A stretch of 8,173 nt of DNA from Acidimicrobiaceae bacterium (GTDB lineage Bacteria; Actinomycetota; Acidimicrobiia; Acidimicrobiales; Palsa-688). Under the pieces are notes generated by a model, which was not told the DNA's origin, did no database searches, and was given only the letters and a program-made list of their open reading frames with translations. The position numbers were made by a program, and so were the translations under genes. Positions 6,570-8,173 of this stretch are shown here, one piece after another. The stretch lies in contig PMHU01000126.1 in NCBI GenBank assembly GCA_003156795.1, forward strand, positions 5,141 to 13,313, read 5' to 3'. Each line of letters opens with the position of its first letter. Positions within the stretch are counted from its first letter, which is position 1.

Positions 6570-6979
6570 GGTTCGCTACTACATAGACGCGGACATCCTC
6601 GGCTTAGGCAGGCTGCTCGCCAGACTCCGACCGGATATCACCTACCCCGGCGACCCTGGAGCGGTGATTCACAAGCGGATGCGCCCACCGTGTTCGGTGA
6701 CGAGCCCGCGCACCCTCGATCCGGTGTGGATCCCCATGGTCAGTTCTGAAGGGCTTCTCATAATCACGCGGGACAGCAATATTCACAAGCACACGGCCGG
6801 GCTCGAAGCCGTGCGCGCCGCCAGCTGACGCATGGTGGCTCTCTTCTAGCGACGCAGGGACCACCTGGGGGCAACTCGAAGTGGTCATGACACAATGGCG
6901 ACGCATACAAGAATTGCGTGACCTTCCTGGGCCATTCGTCTACTCCGCTACGCGGACCTCGCTGATGAAAATCCTGTAG
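6556..6979 (+). pseudogene. VapC45-like toxin with a premature stop and frameshift
   Basis: GTG start at 6556 inside the antitoxin's end. The first 90 codons read as a Rv2019-type PIN-like toxin: YYIDADILGLG (Asp11, Asp13), YPGDPG (Asp33), RPPC, WIP and LLIITRDSNI (Asp73), the acidic residues expected to bind the metal of a ribonuclease. A TGA at 6826-6828 then stops the frame. The same frame continues with RMVAL, and after a one-base shift near 6844-6847 the other frame gives SDAGTTWGQLEVVM, QWRRIQELRDLPGPFVYSAT and RTSLMKIL, ending at TAG 6979. The whole stretch codes for about 140 residues, the usual family length, so two separate lesions split one gene. The 90-residue product keeps the acidic residues but lacks the C-terminal third; it is probably inactive, though I cannot exclude partial function. 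Confidence 0.8.
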
Positions 6980-7042
6980 CGGATCGCGGCGACTTCTGGA
7001 CTGCCAACGAGACGGGGATGCCGCCGCCTAGAGCGTGAACGA

Positions 7043-7060
7043 TATCGGTGGCTATCGGTG
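7043..7060 (+). repeat. Two 8-base direct repeats with a 10-base period
   Basis: TATCGGTG occurs at 7043-7050 and again at 7053-7060, one helical turn apart, about 110 bases upstream of the kinase gene. Same-face spacing is typical of binding sites for a dimeric or cooperative regulator, but an 8-base duplication can arise by chance. The stretch around it (6980-7156) has no supported gene. Confidence 0.2.
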
Positions 7061-7134
7061 CTAGGGGTGGGTGTTGTTCTAGCTGTCCTGTGTAGAAGCC
7101 TGGCTTGGGCGGGGCCCGGGAGAAACCGGTGGTC

Positions 7135-7154
7135 TCGCGGTCGACGGTCCGCGA
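7135..7154 (+). promoter_or_regulatory. Small hairpin just upstream of the kinase start
   Basis: TCGCGG (7135-7140) pairs with CCGCGA (7149-7154) around an 8-base loop. It ends 2 bases before an in-frame ATG at 7157 and 11 before the preferred ATG at 7166, where a ribosome site would be expected. No clear Shine-Dalgarno sequence is visible. The hairpin could limit translation, but a six-pair stem in GC-rich DNA is weak evidence. Confidence 0.2.
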
Positions 7155-7165
7155 CGATGGGGTGC

Positions 7166-7636
7166 ATGGAGTTGGTGGTCTTGTGTGGCCTGCAGGCGTC
7201 CGGGAAGTCGACATTCCGCCGCGCCTACTTTCCTAACCATGAGGCTGTGAGCAAGGACCTGATGGGTCACGCCAAGCGTAAGGAGGCTAGTCAGCGTCGA
7301 CTAATCATGGCTGCCCTGCAGGCAGGGCGCGATGTGATCGTGGATAACACGAACCCGACCGTGGAGGACCGGTCGGCGATCATCGATATTGGACGGGCCC
7401 ATGAGGCGCGGATGGTTGGCTACTACTTCGAGTCCGTGCTGGCTGATTGCGCAGCTCGAAACGCCGACCGTGAGACATCTCAGGTTGTGCCCGAAGTTGG
7501 TCTTTTGGCCACTCGTTCTCGGCTGAGAGTTCCAACGCTGGATGAGGGATTCGACGAGCTTTGGTATGTCCGTATCGTCGATCCGGCAGGTCTCGAGGTC
7601 GAGCCATGGAACATCGAGACGGTGGCTAATGAATAG
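7166..7636 (+). CDS. P-loop polynucleotide-kinase-like protein (AAA_33 type)
   Basis: A 156-residue soluble protein, intact. Seen: Walker A GLQASGKST (8-16); Ser-Lys-Asp at 29-31, whose Asp matches the catalytic base of T4 polynucleotide kinase (N-R-D-D); VIVDNTNPTVEDR (57-69), the Asp-Asn-Thr-Asn strand common in kinases of this clade; GYYFES (85-90); and a lid region with Arg98 and Arg102, followed by VPTLDEGFD (122-130). This order fits the kinase domain of polynucleotide kinases and related AAA_33 proteins, which transfer phosphate from ATP to a 5'-OH of RNA or DNA. Substrate cannot be told from sequence; a small-molecule or protein kinase is possible. No phosphatase or ligase domain is present. 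The ATG at 7166 is preferred because the family begins at the first strand; ATG 7157 adds three residues. The next gene starts inside its last codons. Confidence 0.85.
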   Translation: MELVVLCGLQASGKSTFRRAYFPNHEAVSKDLMGHAKRKEASQRRLIMAALQAGRDVIVDNTNPTVEDRSAIIDIGRAHEARMVGYYFESVLADCAARNADRETSQVVPEVGLLATRSRLRVPTLDEGFDELWYVRIVDPAGLEVEPWNIETVANE

Positions 7637-8173
7637 CGACCGCTTCGAGTCCCTCCTGCGAAGCCGGGAGTGGTTTCACGGGTTGCGGCTGCTTCCTGGG
7701 TCGTGGGCGTCGTGCGTGTCGATGGCCGATCGTTTACTACCTTCACCGAGGACCGCTTCGACAAGCCGTTCGACGAGCGGTTCTCCTCGTTCATGGTCAC
7801 TGCTGCCGAGGCGCTGATTAACGAACTCGACGGCGTTTATGCATTCACTGAGTCCGACGAGGTCTCGGTGTTGCTATCCCCGGCATGGGATCTCTTCGAC
7901 CGCTCGGTGGAGAAGTTGGTGTCGATCTCGGCCGGGGTAGCCAGCGCTGCCTTCACGCACGCGTGCGGCCTACCGGCCCACTTTGACAGCCGGATCTGGC
8001 TGGCCACCACCGCTGATGATGTGGTCGACTACTTCTCGTGGCGGCAGGCGGATGCTTCGCGTTGCGCCTTGAATGGCTGGTGCTACTGGACTTTGCGTTC
8101 CGAAGGCCAGTCGGCGGCTAAGGCCACCTCCGCTCTTCATCGTGCTTCGGTGGCCGACAAGAACGAACTGCTC
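7629..8173 (+). pseudogene. Thg1-like 3'-5' nucleotide polymerase, frameshifted, 3' end outside window
   Basis: ATG at 7629 overlaps the kinase stop by 8 bases. The first frame gives MNSDRFESLLRSREWFHGLR and then LLPGSW. After loss of one base near 7709 the next frame runs to the window end: VRVDGRSFTTFTEDRFDKPF, ESDEVSVLL, a strongly conserved VDYFSWRQADASRCALNGWC followed by YWTLR, and VADKNELL. Joined, this matches bacterial Thg1-like proteins. Metal Asp32 (DGRSFT) and Asp77 (ESDE) are both present, as is the N-x-x-x-Tyr-Trp region near the end. Thg1-like enzymes add nucleotides to the 5' end of tRNA in the 3'-5' direction and repair truncated tRNAs. The missing base looks like one G lost from a GCGGTC-type sequence. 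Without it the product is out of frame after about 27 residues; a start at GTG 7670 in the second frame could rescue most of the domain. Family call firm, status uncertain. Confidence 0.85.

Noticed and set aside
6948..7214. Minus-strand frame of 88 codons between the toxin remnant and the kinase
   Set aside because: Parts look protein-like (LAPIATDIVHALGGGIPVSL), but it overlaps the kinase start and the toxin's end, uses many rare A-ending codons, and has no known motif.
1..8173. CRISPR arrays, tRNA or rRNA genes
   Set aside because: No regularly spaced short repeats, no cloverleaf-like stretch with a T-loop GGTTCRA and CCA-side acceptor, and no conserved rRNA blocks were seen by eye.

Overview
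The window is GC-rich and its codons mostly end in G or C. The recognisable families (a Rv2018/Rv2019-type VapBC45-like pair, a zinc-ribbon class III cyclase/AAA/TPR protein, a bacterial Thg1-like protein) point to an actinobacterium, but I cannot name a genus from the sequence alone. It reads as an accessory region: a few intact genes sit among broken ones, remnants of mobile DNA and a duplicated palindromic module.

Layout. 1-199 (minus) is the start of an exported Vgb/NHL-propeller-like protein that runs off the left edge. 200-567 has no convincing gene. 568-868 (minus) is a frameshifted, 5'-truncated remnant of a small Cys-motif protein. 886-1030 is the first copy of a module of three successive hairpins, followed by about 300 bases of gene-poor sequence. 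1327-4863 (minus) is one large intact gene: two zinc ribbons, a class III nucleotidyl cyclase domain, an AAA-type NTPase and a TPR-like tail. 4889-5500 (plus) is a broken transposase-like gene with a frameshift and an apparent large internal deletion. It is followed by a terminator-like hairpin (5521-5544) and by the second module copy (5586-5729, about 95% identical to the first over 130 bases).

5865-6569 (plus) encodes an intact VapB45-like antitoxin (HTH plus DUF433-like end). It overlaps by 14 bases a VapC45-like toxin gene (6556-6979) that carries an in-frame stop and a frameshift. 7166-7636 (plus) is an intact P-loop kinase of the polynucleotide-kinase type. It overlaps by 8 bases a Thg1-like 3'-5' nucleotide polymerase gene (7629 to the window end) that has lost one base near 7709.

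How the genes may work together. The cyclase protein stands alone and looks like a signal-responsive ATPase/cyclase. The antitoxin-toxin pair is a coupled operon whose toxin seems dead. The kinase and Thg1-like genes form a second coupled pair whose biochemistry (5'-end phosphorylation; 5'-end nucleotide addition) suggests a tRNA or RNA 5'-end repair module, which is the most interesting hypothesis here. Four of the gene regions contain single-base frame breaks, so either the region is decaying or the assembly has indel errors; this must be settled before any function is claimed.
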